A DNA stretch of 64,000 nucleotides from a bacterium (GCA_030431455.1 JAUIJE010000001.1:806001-870000); one strand, 5' to 3'; shown: positions 36,231 through 49,274, counted from the stretch's first letter. Translations and numbers: made by a program. The notes: generated by a model from the sequence alone, not told the origin.

Positions 36231-37845
36231 CCCGGACGTGATCGTCATCGGCAGCGGGGCGGGGGGCGCGCCGGTCGCGGCCCGTCTCTGCGAGGCGGGG
36301 GCCACCGTGCTCGTGGTCGAGAAGGGCCCGTTTTACAAAAAAGCTGACTTCGACCGCGACGAGGTCGAGTGGGTCCGGCGCGACAAGTTCATCCCCCACG
36401 TGCGCAAAGACCCGCACACCCGGCGCAACGACGAGGGGCTGCGCGCGGTGCCCACCGCAGACGGCTGGATTTCGTGCGTCGTCGGGGGCGGCACCGTGCA
36501 CATGGGCGGTTACTTTTTGCGGGCCGCGCCCGAGGACGCGGTTCAGGCCACGCGATTTCAAACGGTCCAGGCCGCGACCGCCGAAGACTGGCCCTTCGCC
36601 TACGACGCCTTGACGCGATTTTACGACCAAGCCGAACAGGAGCTCGGCGTGAGTGGCGCACCCTCGGGCAAAGACCCCGCGATTGTGTCGCACGAGGTCG
36701 CGGGCCTGGTCGACGCCGCGGCCAAGACGGTGGGCGTCTCGAGCGCGCCCACCCCGCGCGCGATTTTGACCGTGCCGCGCCCCGACGAGGACCGCGCGGC
36801 CTGCGCCTACCACGCGCTGTGCGGCAGCTATGGCTGTCCCAACGACGCCAAGGGCGCGATGGGGCCCACGTACATCCGCCGGGCCGAACGCACGGGCAAG
36901 CTCATCCTCTGGACCGAAGCGATGGCCACGCGCCTGGTCAAGGGGGACAAGGGCCGCATCGAGGGTGTGGTGGTCAAGCGCAAAGGCCAGGGCGAGACCA
37001 CGGTCAAAGCCAAGGTGGTGGTGCTCGCCGCGGGGGCGATCGAGTCCGCGCGCCTGTTGCTGCTGTCCGGCCCGGGCCTGACCACGTCGACGCAGGTGGG
37101 CAAAAACCTCTGGTTTTCGTTGTTCACCGAGGTCGTGGGCCGGCTGCCCCGCGCGGCGTTCGCCGAGAAGGTCCCGGCCCTGATGGCGGGCAGCCCGTTC
37201 CTCAACCGCACGGTGATGGCCCACGGGGCGATGTCGGACAAAGACCAGGCCGCCCACCGGCTGGACCGTGCAGGTTCATTGCATTTTGGGTTTGTGCACG
37301 ACAACCCCATTCACCGGGCCGAGCGCGCCGCGGTGGACGGGGGCTTTGTCTTCGGGAGCAAACTCAAAGAACGCCTGCATACACATTTTCGCGAAGGCCG
37401 CCACATCGTGGTCGAGGGCTTTGGCGAGGCGGTGCCGCACAAAGGCAGTTACATTGACCTCGATCCCCGGGTCAAGGATCGCCACGGGCTCAAGGCCGCG
37501 CGCATCACCCATTTTCACCACCCCCGGGACCAGCGCGTGGCCCAGGTCATGCGCGAGACCTCGCAAAAGGTGCTCACCGAGATGGGCTGCACCGAGGTCA
37601 AGACCACCGTGGGCCTGGGCGAGACCACCTCGCTGCAGGGCGGCACCTGTCGCATGGGAAAAGGCCCCGAGACCGCGGTGGTCGACGAGACCGGCCAGGT
37701 GTTCGGCACCACCAACCTCTACGTGACCTGCGGGGGCGCGCTCCCGAGCAGCCTCAACGTGCCGCCCACCTTGACCATCATCGCCAACGCCCTGCGCGTG
37801 GCCGAGGGCATCGCCAAAGCCCGCACCCGCCCGGCCAAACCCTGA
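36223..37845 (+). CDS. GMC-family flavoprotein oxidoreductase
   Basis: A 540-residue FAD enzyme of the glucose-methanol-choline family, like the large subunit of gluconate 2-dehydrogenase. The dinucleotide fold is VIVIGSGAGGAPVAARL, the FAD/active-site region is SCVVGGGTVHMGGYF, and the C-terminal motif is CGGALPSSLNVPPTLTIIANA. A CGSYGCPNDAKGA cluster in the middle is typical of this subgroup. It has no signal of its own, consistent with export bound to the Tat lipoprotein subunit upstream. No cytochrome subunit is adjacent. The substrate (sugar acid or alcohol) is unknown. Confidence 0.9.
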   Translation: MNDPDVIVIGSGAGGAPVAARLCEAGATVLVVEKGPFYKKADFDRDEVEWVRRDKFIPHVRKDPHTRRNDEGLRAVPTADGWISCVVGGGTVHMGGYFLRAAPEDAVQATRFQTVQAATAEDWPFAYDALTRFYDQAEQELGVSGAPSGKDPAIVSHEVAGLVDAAAKTVGVSSAPTPRAILTVPRPDEDRAACAYHALCGSYGCPNDAKGAMGPTYIRRAERTGKLILWTEAMATRLVKGDKGRIEGVVVKRKGQGETTVKAKVVVLAAGAIESARLLLLSGPGLTTSTQVGKNLWFSLFTEVVGRLPRAAFAEKVPALMAGSPFLNRTVMAHGAMSDKDQAAHRLDRAGSLHFGFVHDNPIHRAERAAVDGGFVFGSKLKERLHTHFREGRHIVVEGFGEAVPHKGSYIDLDPRVKDRHGLKAARITHFHHPRDQRVAQVMRETSQKVLTEMGCTEVKTTVGLGETTSLQGGTCRMGKGPETAVVDETGQVFGTTNLYVTCGGALPSSLNVPPTLTIIANALRVAEGIAKARTRPAKP

Positions 37846-37858
37846 CCGCCCCGCCCGG

Positions 37859-38113
37859 CTACCGCCCCAGGCGGGCGTCGAGCTCGCCCTTGCGCAACAG
37901 GTGCTCGAGGTCGGAGCACCCACCGATGCTCTCGTCGCCGAAGAAAATCTGCGGCACCGTGCGCTGGCCGGTCTTTTCGCGCAGCCAGGCCCGGGTCTCG
38001 AAATCCCCGTCGACGTCCACCTCCTCAAACGGCACGTCGTGCTGGGCGAGCAGATGCTTGGCCCGATGACAAAAACCGCACCACGGGGTGGTGTAAATCT
38101 TCACCGACTTCAT
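37859..38113 (-). CDS. Glutaredoxin
   Basis: An 84-residue monomeric glutaredoxin, the normal size. Active site CGFC in TTPWCGFCHRAKHLL, the cis-proline TVPQIFF and the GGCSDLE glutathione-binding segment are all present. It reduces disulfides with glutathione in the cytoplasm. ATG 38113 is chosen since upstream extension adds 35 residues absent from the family. It is convergent with the GMC gene. Confidence 0.93.
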   Translation of the reverse strand: MKSVKIYTTPWCGFCHRAKHLLAQHDVPFEEVDVDGDFETRAWLREKTGQRTVPQIFFGDESIGGCSDLEHLLRKGELDARLGR

Positions 38114-38220
38114 GCCGCATGTTCGCGACTCGGACCCGGGGGCGCAAGGGCGCCCGACGGGGGGATGCTTTTGGAGCGAGACAGGGTAGGAGAGGGTATA
38201 CGTTGCCCCAAAGGACACCC

Positions 38221-39372
38221 ATGAGCGCTCGCCCCATCTCCCGCATCACCTTCGTGCTCAAAGGCGAAGACGGCCGGCCGCACCCCGTGGCCGAGGCCCT
38301 GTGCGATGCGATGGCGATGGCGCTCGAGGCGCGCGGGGTCCGGGTCTGCCGGCACACGTTGGGCGCGCCCCCCGAGGGCGCCCTGCGCGCCGATGTCGCG
38401 ATTTGGTTGCCGGACGCGGCCGAGGCCACCGGGGGCCTGGTCGCGCGGGAGGCGTTCGCCCGGACCCACGTGCTGCTCGCGCTGGACGTCAAGGACGCGC
38501 GCGACAATGCCACAGGATTCGACGCGATCTGGGCCCCGCACGAGAGCATGGTGGGGCCCCTGCAAGACGCGGTCGAGCGCACCCGGGGCGCGTTTGTGCC
38601 CGACGTGATCCCGGCGCGGCTGCCGGCCCTGTTGCGCGACGAGCGCACCGCGGAAAAGGCCGCGCGTGGTCTCGGCAACAAGCCCGTGGTCATGCTCGAC
38701 GTGCGCGAACAGTTCTGGCGCGACATCGAGCGCGTGGTGTTTCACCTGACCCTGGCGGAAAAGGGCCCGGTGTTTGTCATCGCCGCGCCCCACGACGACA
38801 AAGCCCGCGCCCGGGTGCGCGAGCTGTGTCAGCGCCACGCCCTCGACGCCTACCTCGCGTCCGGCCCGCAGGTGGTAAGCGCGTCGGCCCCCGCGGTCGA
38901 CGTGTGGTTCGGCCGGCCCCGCGCGGTGGAGCTCTTGCTGCTCGCGGCCCACTCGGTGTGCACCGCGTGGCTCGCCTGCGACAGCACGCCCCCCGACCTG
39001 CTCTGCGAAAAGCTGCTCAGCCACGGCGCCATCGCCGGCGGCGAAGGGGTGCTCCAGCTGTCGGCCACCCTCGATCGGCTGCTCGGCGCGGCCCCCGCGG
39101 CGGTGGGCACGCTGTTCAAGGAGCATGTGGTGGGCGATGCCCGGGCCTTCGTCGACACCCTCGCCTCGGTCAAGCACCACGTGAGCCGGCCCCGCGGCAG
39201 CGCGGTGTGGGAACGCATCGGGCCCAAGGCCGACGGCACGGGCGAACGGGGCCCGGTCCACGCCAAACAAGAGCCGGCCAAGGACGCGGAGAAGGCCCGC
39301 GCCGACGCCATCGAGTCCGCGCTCTCCGCGCTCAAGGCGCGCTTGTCCGACGAGGGTGAAGAGGCCGCGTGA
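38221..39372 (+). CDS. Uncharacterised protein, first gene of a PHP/flippase operon
   Basis: A 383-residue soluble protein with a TPR-free alpha/beta pattern. Residues 1-130 look like a glycosyltransferase-4-type or response-like N-terminal fold (RPHPVAEALCDAMAMALEARG), and about 140-300 resemble the C-terminal half of such enzymes (KGPVFVIAAPHDDKARARVREL, then DVWFGRPRAVELLLLAAHSVC), but no catalytic residue is clear. The C-terminal 60 residues are charged and helical. AAGGA precedes ATG 38221. It overlaps the PHP gene by GTGA. The glycan-related role suggested by neighbours is an inference. Confidence 0.8.
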   Translation: MSARPISRITFVLKGEDGRPHPVAEALCDAMAMALEARGVRVCRHTLGAPPEGALRADVAIWLPDAAEATGGLVAREAFARTHVLLALDVKDARDNATGFDAIWAPHESMVGPLQDAVERTRGAFVPDVIPARLPALLRDERTAEKAARGLGNKPVVMLDVREQFWRDIERVVFHLTLAEKGPVFVIAAPHDDKARARVRELCQRHALDAYLASGPQVVSASAPAVDVWFGRPRAVELLLLAAHSVCTAWLACDSTPPDLLCEKLLSHGAIAGGEGVLQLSATLDRLLGAAPAAVGTLFKEHVVGDARAFVDTLASVKHHVSRPRGSAVWERIGPKADGTGERGPVHAKQEPAKDAEKARADAIESALSALKARLSDEGEEAA

Positions 39373-40103
39373 TCGACCTGCACTGCCATTTGTGTTTTGC
39401 CTGCGACGACGGGCCGCACGACGCCGCCGAGGCCCGTGACCTCGCCCAGGCGTTGAGCGACGCCGGCGTCACCGAGGTTGCCTGCACCCCCCACGTGCGG
39501 TCGGACAAAGGCTGGATGAACACCCAAAAAGAGCAGCCCGGCCTCCACCAGGCCCTGCACGACATGCTCGACGACGCCCAGAGCCCGCTCACGGTGCACC
39601 GCGGGGCCGAGCACTACCTCGACGAGGTCCTGATGGCGGGGCCGTTCGACGAGGTGTGCGTGCCCTATGCACAGTCCAAGACCATCCTCCTCGAGCTGCC
39701 CTACCACGGGGCCCCGCCGCACTTCATGGACCAGTTGTTCGCTCTGCGCCGGGCCGGCTATCACCTGTTGCTCGCCCACCTCGAGCGGTTCCCCTATGTG
39801 GTCGACGACGAGGACGCCCTGTCGCGCATCGTGGACAGCGGCTACCTCATCCAGGTCAACCTCGGGTCGCTCAGCGGGGGCTACACCCGCGCGCACAAAA
39901 AGGCCGCCCGCAAACTGATCGAGCGCGGCCTGGTCCACGTCGCGGCCGGCGACTGTCACCGGGCCAAAGACGTGACCAAGTTTTTGCAGAAGGGGCGCAA
40001 GGTGCTCGAAAAAATGGTCGGCGAAGACGGCGCCCAGCGCCTGCTCGTCGACAACCCGCGCAAAATCCTCGCCGGCAAGGCCCCCCACGAGATCGCCGCG
40101 TGA
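39369..40103 (+). CDS. PHP-domain hydrolase, CpsB/YwqE-like tyrosine phosphatase
   Basis: A 244-residue PHP metal-dependent hydrolase. The metal motif MIDLHCH opens the protein, followed by CTPHVRSD, RGAEHYLDE, LLLAHLERFP and AAGDCHR, the order seen in CpsB/CapC-type phosphatases that dephosphorylate bacterial tyrosine kinases controlling capsule export. GTG 39369 overlaps the preceding stop, and its own stop overlaps the flippase-like start, so all three genes are translationally coupled. A cognate tyrosine kinase is not in the window. Confidence 0.88.
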   Translation: MIDLHCHLCFACDDGPHDAAEARDLAQALSDAGVTEVACTPHVRSDKGWMNTQKEQPGLHQALHDMLDDAQSPLTVHRGAEHYLDEVLMAGPFDEVCVPYAQSKTILLELPYHGAPPHFMDQLFALRRAGYHLLLAHLERFPYVVDDEDALSRIVDSGYLIQVNLGSLSGGYTRAHKKAARKLIERGLVHVAAGDCHRAKDVTKFLQKGRKVLEKMVGEDGAQRLLVDNPRKILAGKAPHEIAA

Positions 40104-41152
40104 GCGCCCCCAAGAACCAAACGCGCTCGCGCGCCCTGTCCCTCGTCGTGGCGCTCGTCATCGGCGCGCTGTGTTTGGTGTTCGCGGTGCGCAACGTCGA
40201 CCTCGACAAGACCGGCGCGGCCCTGGCCAACATCTCCGCCGGGGGCATCGCCGGATACCTCGGTCTCATCATCCTGATGTTCATCGTGCGCAGCTGGCGC
40301 TGGGCGATCCAGGTCGAGGGCCTGAGCGGCGAACGCCCCAAGCCCGTCGACGCGCTCGCCATCTGTGCGGTGGCCTTCGCCGCGGTGTTTTTGTTGCCGT
40401 TCCGGCTCGGCGAGTTCGTGCGGCCGTTTTTGTCCGAGCGCAAGGGCTACATGACCATGTCCGCGGGCCTGGCCAACTCCTTGGTCGAGCGCATCACCGA
40501 CGGGCTCATCACCACCGCGTGTTTCGCCGGGGTGCTGTTTGCGCTCCGCGACCAAGGCCTGCCCGACGTGGTGCAGAGCGCGGCCATCGGCGGCTTTGTC
40601 CTGTTCGGCGGCGCCACCGCCGCGTCGGTGGTCGCGCTCATCTGGCAGGACGCGTCATTGCAGTTCTGGCGGCGGGCGCTTTTCTTTTTGCCCGAGACGG
40701 TGCGCGAGGCCTTGGTGGGCCTGCTCGCGGCCTTCATCGAGGGCCTGAAGTGTTTCCGCAGCGTGTCCGCGGGCCTTCTGTACGTCGTCCTGTCGCTCGC
40801 GTTTTGGGCCATCAACGGCGTGGCCTTGTACGTGTTGCTCGTGGACTTGGCCCCCGGGTTCACCCTCGTGGGGGCCTACTTCACCATCTGTTTTATGGTC
40901 ATCGCGGTGATGATCCCGGCGCCGCCCGGCAACGTGGGCAACTTCCACTACTTCACCAAGCTCGCGCTCACCCTCGTCGGGGTCTCGGCGGAGACGGGGC
41001 TGGCGGGGGCGGTGGCCGCCCACGCGCTGCAGATCGTGGCGTTGGTCCTGTGGGCGGGCCTGTTCGTCGTGACCGGCCGGGTCTCGCTCAAGAGCGTCCG
41101 GGACGCGACCCTGGCCGGTGCCGACGACGCTCAGGACGTCGGGAAGAGTTGA
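40100..41152 (+). CDS. Flippase-like membrane protein (LPG synthase TM / UPF0104 family)
   Basis: A 350-residue integral membrane protein with about eight helices. WRWAIQVEGL near residue 65, LPFRLGEFVRPFL, NSLVERITDGL and the late PAPPGNVGNFHYF are family hallmarks of the lysylphosphatidylglycerol synthase membrane domain and related AglD/flippase-like proteins, which act on lipids or lipid-linked glycans. It lacks the soluble aminoacyl-transferase domain of MprF. GTG 40100 overlaps the PHP stop by four bases. A lipid-glycan step is a reasonable but unproven role. Confidence 0.9.
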   Translation: MSAPKNQTRSRALSLVVALVIGALCLVFAVRNVDLDKTGAALANISAGGIAGYLGLIILMFIVRSWRWAIQVEGLSGERPKPVDALAICAVAFAAVFLLPFRLGEFVRPFLSERKGYMTMSAGLANSLVERITDGLITTACFAGVLFALRDQGLPDVVQSAAIGGFVLFGGATAASVVALIWQDASLQFWRRALFFLPETVREALVGLLAAFIEGLKCFRSVSAGLLYVVLSLAFWAINGVALYVLLVDLAPGFTLVGAYFTICFMVIAVMIPAPPGNVGNFHYFTKLALTLVGVSAETGLAGAVAAHALQIVALVLWAGLFVVTGRVSLKSVRDATLAGADDAQDVGKS

Positions 41153-41271
41153 TCGAGCAGCCGATCGATTTCCTTTTCGTCTTTGAGCGCCTTTTCCATG
41201 TCCCGGTAGAACGCGTCCTCCATCGGGGAGAAGTGGTCGTCGACGAAGCGGTGTTTCTTGCTGGGGGCCAT
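41131..41271 (-). CDS. Small charged protein, 46 residues
   Basis: A short gene with a strong ribosome site (AAAGGAGGACAC before ATG 41271). The product, starting MAPSKKHRFVDDHF and ending with a helical KALKDEKEIDRLLDQLF segment, is highly charged. Its 3' end overlaps the flippase gene by 22 bp in antisense. No family was recognised, but the ribosome site and clean start argue it is translated. Confidence 0.6.
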   Translation of the reverse strand: MAPSKKHRFVDDHFSPMEDAFYRDMEKALKDEKEIDRLLDQLFPTS

Positions 41272-41609
41272 GTGTCCTCCTTTTGGGCCAGGGGGCTCCA
41301 GGTTCGGGCGGCGGGCCCCCGATGGCCAGTTTTTGGCCTCGCGCCGGGGCAGTCGCGAGAAAAGCATTAAAGATTAACGGCTTACGCGCGGTGGCGGGCC
41401 GGCGCACCCGGGCCTTGGTTTGGTCGTTTACAACCCCCCGTCCGGTTGTTACGTCTCTCTCACTTGCTCCTACATCCCATGTGCAGCGGGGAGGGGCGAG
41501 CCGGCGTGCCCGGAGACTTCGCACAACCGCGAATGCTCAGTGGGGTCGCTCGGGGTTCCTGAAAGGGGGCTTCGAGAGGCGGCGCTGGCATCAGTGCTGC
41601 GAGGTGACG
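41272..41609 (+). other. Leader region of the rimP-nusA-infB operon
   Basis: These 338 bp carry no convincing gene. Around 41366-41385 is the most AT-rich stretch nearby (attaaagattaac), and 41427-41457 contains GTTTACAAC and GTTGTTAC as an imperfect inverted pair, so the operon promoter probably lies here. No clear -35/-10 pair was identified by eye. Confidence 0.4.
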
Positions 41610-42233
41610 ATGGGGCACGACACAGACACATTGGAGCCCTTCTTGGTGCCCTTCATCGGGGTGGCGGAAGACGTGCGCGCGATCGCCGAGCCGGTGGTCG
41701 TCGACGAAGGATGTGAGCTTGTGTTCTTTCAGCTGGTGCGCGGTCCCCGGCGCACCAAGGTTCGTTTTTTCATCGACACCCTCGGGTCCCATGGCGAAAA
41801 AGACGACGCCCACGTCGGCATCGCGGACCTGGAGCGGGTCAACCGGCGCCTGTCCGACGTGCTCGACGTCGAAGACCAACACCGCGGGCTGTTCAAGGGC
41901 GCGTGGGACCTCGAGGTCTCGAGCCCCGGGGTCGACCGGCCCCTGGCCAAGCGTTCGCATTTTCAGCACGCGGTGGACAAGAAGGTCCAGATCAAGCTCC
42001 AGCGCGCGCAGGCCGGCAAGCGCACCCACACCGCCCGGCTCACCGCTGCCGGCGACGACGCCATCGAGCTGTTCCTCGACGGGGAGGAGCCGCTGACGGT
42101 TTCATTCGACAACATCGAGTCCGCCCACGTCGTGTTCGAGTTCGAGCCGGCGGGGAAAAAGAAAAAGGCATCCGAAAAGCGCGGCAAGAAGGCCGCGAAT
42201 CCGAAATCGACATCAAAGGCCCGGGCGCGCTGA
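41610..42233 (+). CDS. rimP: Ribosome maturation factor RimP
   Basis: A 207-residue RimP, needed for 30S subunit maturation. The N-terminal domain shows [17 protein letters not shown], and [14 protein letters not shown] precedes the signature [12 protein letters not shown]. The C-terminal SH3-like domain follows. The last 30 residues are a Lys/Arg-rich tail ([14 protein letters not shown]) longer than usual. GAGG precedes the start region. It is the first gene of the cluster, 46 bp before nusA. Confidence 0.93.
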   Translation: MGHDTDTLEPFLVPFIGVAEDVRAIAEPVVVDEGCELVFFQLVRGPRRTKVRFFIDTLGSHGEKDDAHVGIADLERVNRRLSDVLDVEDQHRGLFKGAWDLEVSSPGVDRPLAKRSHFQHAVDKKVQIKLQRAQAGKRTHTARLTAAGDDAIELFLDGEEPLTVSFDNIESAHVVFEFEPAGKKKKASEKRGKKAANPKSTSKARAR

Positions 42234-42279
42234 GCGTCCACAACCACCCCGCAGGGGAACCTTCCGAGAGGAGGACGAC

Positions 42280-43995
<1,716 letters not shown>

Positions 43996-44081
43996 CCGCG
44001 GGTGTTGTCGAGGAGGCTCCCCTGAGAAAGCGACGCAAAGGACACGGCAAACGCGGAGCGGCGCTCGGTCACACCGAGCCG

Positions 44082-44717
44082 ATGCGGAGCTGTGTGGCGT
44101 GTCGCCAAAGCGCGCCACCTCGGGGGCTGTTGCGTTTTGTGCGGGGGCTCGACGGGGCGGTGGCGCTCGACGTGCGCGGCCGCCTCGACGGGCGCGGCGC
44201 GTACACCTGTGCCCAGCCCGGGTGCCTGCGGCGGGCGCGCGAAAAGGGCGCGTTCGGTCATGCGTTCGCCGCGCCGGTGGTGTTCGACGATGGGTTCGTC
44301 GAGCGGGTGCCGTCGGTGCTGCGCGACGAGATCGTGCGGGGGCTGGCCTTGCACCGGCGCGCGGGGCGGGCGGTGTACGGGCGCGACCGCGTGCTGGAGG
44401 CCGCGCCCCAGTTGTCGCTGCTGGTGCTGGCCGAGGACGGCGCGGCCAACACCCGACGTGACATTTTGGAAAAAGCCGCGGGGTTGGCCGTGCACCAAGG
44501 CCCCGCCAAAGCTACGTTGGGCCACGTGTTTGGCCGTGAAGCGGTGGCGGTCGTCGGGGTGATGGACCTCGGGGGCGCCACCGCGCGGCTGCGCGACGAC
44601 TTGTCGCGCTACGGGCATTTTTCGGCGTCAACGGGCGCCCCCGTCGCGGGCGGAGCGCCTTGCGACGAGAACAAAGAGGGCGTAGAAGCGCCCAAGGAAA
44701 GCGTGGTCACGCAATAG
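44082..44717 (+). CDS. YlxR-L7Ae fusion, RNA-binding protein of the nusA-infB operon
   Basis: A 211-residue two-domain protein. Residues 1-75 are YlxR (MRSCVACRQSAPPRGLLRF, GRGAYTC), a nucleic-acid-binding regulator; about 95-175 is an L7Ae/L30e-type domain (LSLLVLAEDGAANTRRDIL, TLGHVFGREAVAVVGVMD) like YlxQ, which many bacteria encode separately in this operon. ATG 44082 has a poor ribosome site. A perfect AGGAGG at 44011-44016 lies five bases before an in-frame CTG at 44022, which would add a basic 20-residue extension starting with an RKRRKGHGKRG stretch. The true start may therefore be CTG 44022. Confidence 0.88.
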   Translation: MRSCVACRQSAPPRGLLRFVRGLDGAVALDVRGRLDGRGAYTCAQPGCLRRAREKGAFGHAFAAPVVFDDGFVERVPSVLRDEIVRGLALHRRAGRAVYGRDRVLEAAPQLSLLVLAEDGAANTRRDILEKAAGLAVHQGPAKATLGHVFGREAVAVVGVMDLGGATARLRDDLSRYGHFSASTGAPVAGGAPCDENKEGVEAPKESVVTQ

Positions 44718-44748
44718 CGAAAGCGGTTGCGACACGCAGGAGGACACC

Positions 44749-47526
44749 GTGCGCGTTCACGAGTTGGCCAAAAAGCTGGGGATGCCCAACAAAGAGCTCA
44801 TCGAGAAGCTCAACGAGGGCGGTATCGAGGTCAAGACCCACAGCAGCGGGGTCGATGAGGCGGCGGCGATGAAAGTGCTCGGTGTAACCAAAAAGGCCGA
44901 GTCGGCCCCCAAGAAGAAACCGCGCACGGTCGTGCGACGGCGGCGCTCGGGCAAGGACGACGACGATTCCAACGACACCAACGACGAGGCCAGCGCGGCC
45001 GACGCGGACGGTGGCGACGACGGCGCGGCGGTGACCGCGTCCAGCGAGCCGGAGCCCACCGCGGCCCCCGAAGCCGCGGCGCTGGCCGCCGAGGAGGCCG
45101 CCCCCGCCGCGGCCGCCCCCGCGGAGGAAGCGCCCGCGCCCGCCGCTCCCGCCGAGGAGCCGGCTGCGGCTGCGGCCGCCGCTCCGGCCGAGGCCCCCGC
45201 GGCCGCCGCCGCCCCGGCGGAAGCCCCCGCGGCCGCCGCCGACAAGCCGGCCGCCGAGGCGAAGAAGGCCGAGGCCGAAGGCGGCGAAGCCAGCGGTGGC
45301 GAGGACGACAAAGGGCCGTCCAACGTCGTGCGCGTCATCGACGCCGAAGCGATCAAGAGCCGGCTGCGGGCCGAGGGGCGCTCCTTCGACAAGAAGCCGC
45401 GCCGCACGTTCTCCCGGGTGCGCGAAATCCGCGTGGTCAACGACCGCTTCGGCGCGGGCCCGCAGATGATCGACGTGACCGGCCAGACCGGTCGCGGCGG
45501 TGGCGGCGGCGGCGGTGGTGGCGGTGGTCCCGGCGGGGCCGGCGGCCGTCGCTCGGGCAACACCCACCGCAAAGAAGGGTTCCGCGATCGCCGCGAGGCG
45601 CGTGGCCGCGAAATGTGGGTCAACCCGGGCCGCAAAAAGAAGTCGGGCAAAAAGGGCAAAGGCACCGAGATCACGCAAGCCGCCGCGCACAAGCGCGTCA
45701 TCGAGCTCGCCGACGTCATCTCCGTGGCCGACCTCGCCCACAAGATGTCGATCAAGGCCGGGCAGGTGATCTCCAAGCTCATGCAAATGGGCATGATGGT
45801 CACCGTCAACCAGACCCTCGACTACGAGACCGCGGCGATCGTCGCGCAAGAGTTCTCCTTCGAAGTGAAGAACGTCTCGTTCGACGAGACCGACATCCTC
45901 GACGCGCAGGACGACAACGGGGAAGAGCACGCCAAGCCGCGCGCGCCGGTGGTCACCGTCATGGGCCACGTCGACCACGGCAAGACCAGCCTGCTCGACC
46001 ACATCCGCAAGGCCAACGTGGTCAGCGGCGAGGCCGGGGGCATCACCCAGCACATCGGCGCGTACTCGGTGAAGACGGCCAAGGGCCAAATCACCTTCCT
46101 CGATACCCCGGGCCACGCGGCGTTCACCGCGATGCGGGCCCGCGGCGCCGAGGTCACGGACATCGTGATCCTGGTGGTCGCGGCCGACGACGGGGTCATG
46201 CCCCAGACCAAAGAGGCCATCGACCACGCCAAGGCCGCGAAGGTGCCGATCGTGGTCGCGATCAACAAGATCGACAAGCCCGGCGCCAAGCCCGAGCGGG
46301 TGATGCAAGAGCTCACCGAGCACGGCCTGGTCAGCGAAGAGTGGGGCGGCGACACCATGATGGTGCAGGTCTCGGCGCTCAAGGGCACCAACATCGACGG
46401 GTTGCTCGAGGCGGTGCTGCTCCAGGCCGAGGTCGGCGAGCTGAAGGCCGACCCCACCGGCCAAGCCAAGGGCACCGTCGTCGAGGCCCAGCTCGACAAG
46501 GGCCGTGGTCCGGTGGCCACGGTGCTGATCACCCAAGGCACGCTCAAAGCCGGCGAGTACATGGTCGCGGGGGAGCACGCGGGCCGGGTGCGCGCGATGT
46601 ACGACTCCGCGGGCAAGAAGCTCAAGCAGGCGGGGCCGTCCATGCCCGTCCAGGTCCTTGGCTTGTCCGGGGTCCCCGACGCGGGCGATCGTTTCGACGC
46701 CGTGAGCGACGACAAGACCGCCAAGCAGGTGGCCGAGCACCGCTCCCAAAAGAACCGCGAAGAGCAACGGATGAAAGAGTCCCGCGTCTCTCTCGACGAC
46801 TTCCTCAACAAGAAGAAGGGCGACGAGGAAGTGCAGGAGCTTCGTCTGGTGGTCAAGGCCGACGTGGGTGGTTCGCTCGAGGCGCTGTCCCAGTCCCTGG
46901 AGAACCTCACCACCCGCAAGGTGCGCATTAACATTGTGCGCTCGGGGGTGGGCACCATCACCGAGACCGACGTGAACCTCGCGTTGGCGTCCCAAGCGAT
47001 CGTCATCGGGTTCAACACCAAGCCGGACGCCAAAGCCGCCGCGGTGGCCCAACACGAGAAGGTCGACATCCGGACCTACCGGGTCATCTACGAGTGCCTC
47101 GACGAGGTCCGCGCGGCGATGGCCGGGCTGTTGGCGCCCAGGCTCGAGGAGCGTTACGCGGGCACCGCCGAGGTCCGGCAGCTGTTCCGCGTGCCCAAGC
47201 TTGGCACCATTGCGGGCTCCTACGTCACCGACGGCAAAATGGTGCGCGCGGGCAAGGTGCGGGTCAAGCGCGGCGACGAGGTGCTGTTCGACGGGGAGTT
47301 CGCGTCGCTCAAGCGCTTCAAGGACGACGTCCGCGAAGTGGCCTCCGGCTACGAGTGCGGCATCGGCATCCAGGGCTTCAACAAGCTCGAGGAGGGGGAC
47401 CTCATCGAGTGCTACGAGGTCGAGGAAGTGCGCGCCGAGCTCGACGAGGCGTTGGTCAACCTCAAGGACGAGACCCCCCCGGGGGGCTCGGACTCCGGGG
47501 CCACCGAAGCCGGCGCCCCGGCGTAA
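44749..47526 (+). CDS. infB: Translation initiation factor IF-2
   Basis: A 925-residue IF-2, which brings initiator tRNA to the ribosome in a GTP-dependent manner. Residues 1-50 are an IF2_N-type domain ([19 protein letters not shown]), 70-175 an Ala/Pro/Glu-rich linker, about 240-260 a Gly-only run, then a second IF2_N. The G domain has [17 protein letters not shown] and NKID; domains II to IV follow. GTG 44749 sits seven bases after AGGAGG. The initiator tRNA it uses is encoded at 11737-11812. Confidence 0.97.
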   Translation: MRVHELAKKLGMPNKELIEKLNEGGIEVKTHSSGVDEAAAMKVLGVTKKAESAPKKKPRTVVRRRRSGKDDDDSNDTNDEASAADADGGDDGAAVTASSEPEPTAAPEAAALAAEEAAPAAAAPAEEAPAPAAPAEEPAAAAAAAPAEAPAAAAAPAEAPAAAADKPAAEAKKAEAEGGEASGGEDDKGPSNVVRVIDAEAIKSRLRAEGRSFDKKPRRTFSRVREIRVVNDRFGAGPQMIDVTGQTGRGGGGGGGGGGGPGGAGGRRSGNTHRKEGFRDRREARGREMWVNPGRKKKSGKKGKGTEITQAAAHKRVIELADVISVADLAHKMSIKAGQVISKLMQMGMMVTVNQTLDYETAAIVAQEFSFEVKNVSFDETDILDAQDDNGEEHAKPRAPVVTVMGHVDHGKTSLLDHIRKANVVSGEAGGITQHIGAYSVKTAKGQITFLDTPGHAAFTAMRARGAEVTDIVILVVAADDGVMPQTKEAIDHAKAAKVPIVVAINKIDKPGAKPERVMQELTEHGLVSEEWGGDTMMVQVSALKGTNIDGLLEAVLLQAEVGELKADPTGQAKGTVVEAQLDKGRGPVATVLITQGTLKAGEYMVAGEHAGRVRAMYDSAGKKLKQAGPSMPVQVLGLSGVPDAGDRFDAVSDDKTAKQVAEHRSQKNREEQRMKESRVSLDDFLNKKKGDEEVQELRLVVKADVGGSLEALSQSLENLTTRKVRINIVRSGVGTITETDVNLALASQAIVIGFNTKPDAKAAAVAQHEKVDIRTYRVIYECLDEVRAAMAGLLAPRLEERYAGTAEVRQLFRVPKLGTIAGSYVTDGKMVRAGKVRVKRGDEVLFDGEFASLKRFKDDVREVASGYECGIGIQGFNKLEEGDLIECYEVEEVRAELDEALVNLKDETPPGGSDSGATEAGAPA

Positions 47527-47532
47527 GCCACG

Positions 47533-47903
47533 ATGTCGTCGTTTCGCAAAAAGCGGGTGGCCGACGAGATCCGCAAGGTGCTCTCCGAGCGGATCGTGCG
47601 CGGCTTGAAGGACCCGTTGCCGGGCTTTGTCACCATCCGTGAGGTCGAGGTGAACACCGACTTCACCCGGGCCAAGGTGTTCTTCTCGGTGTTCGGCAGC
47701 GACGAGGACAAACAAGGCGCGCTCGACGTGCTCACCGACCACCAAAAGAGCCTGCGCAGCGAGGTGGGCAAAAAGGTCCGGCTGCGCAACACCCCCGAGC
47801 TTGTGTTTGTGCTCGACGAGAGCGGCGAGCGCGCGGCCCGGATTCACCAGCTGCTGGACGCGGCCGGGGCGGGCGAGGGCACCGACAACCCAGGAGAGGA
47901 CGC

Positions 47904-47907
<4 letters not shown>
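47533..47907 (+). CDS. rbfA: Ribosome-binding factor A
   Basis: A 124-residue RbfA, required for 16S rRNA 5' end processing and cold adaptation. [16 protein letters not shown] at the N-terminus, [21 protein letters not shown] and the [18 protein letters not shown] segment are standard. It lies 6 bp after infB and overlaps glmM by four bases. The usual downstream truB is absent. Confidence 0.95.

Positions 47908-49274
<1,367 letters not shown>

Noticed and set aside
35050-36305. Long minus-strand frames through the tandem repeats, including an N-terminal extension of the membrane synthase
   Set aside because: They translate the 132-135 bp units into 44-45 residue repeats only because the unit length is a multiple of three; other frames in the same repeats are also open.
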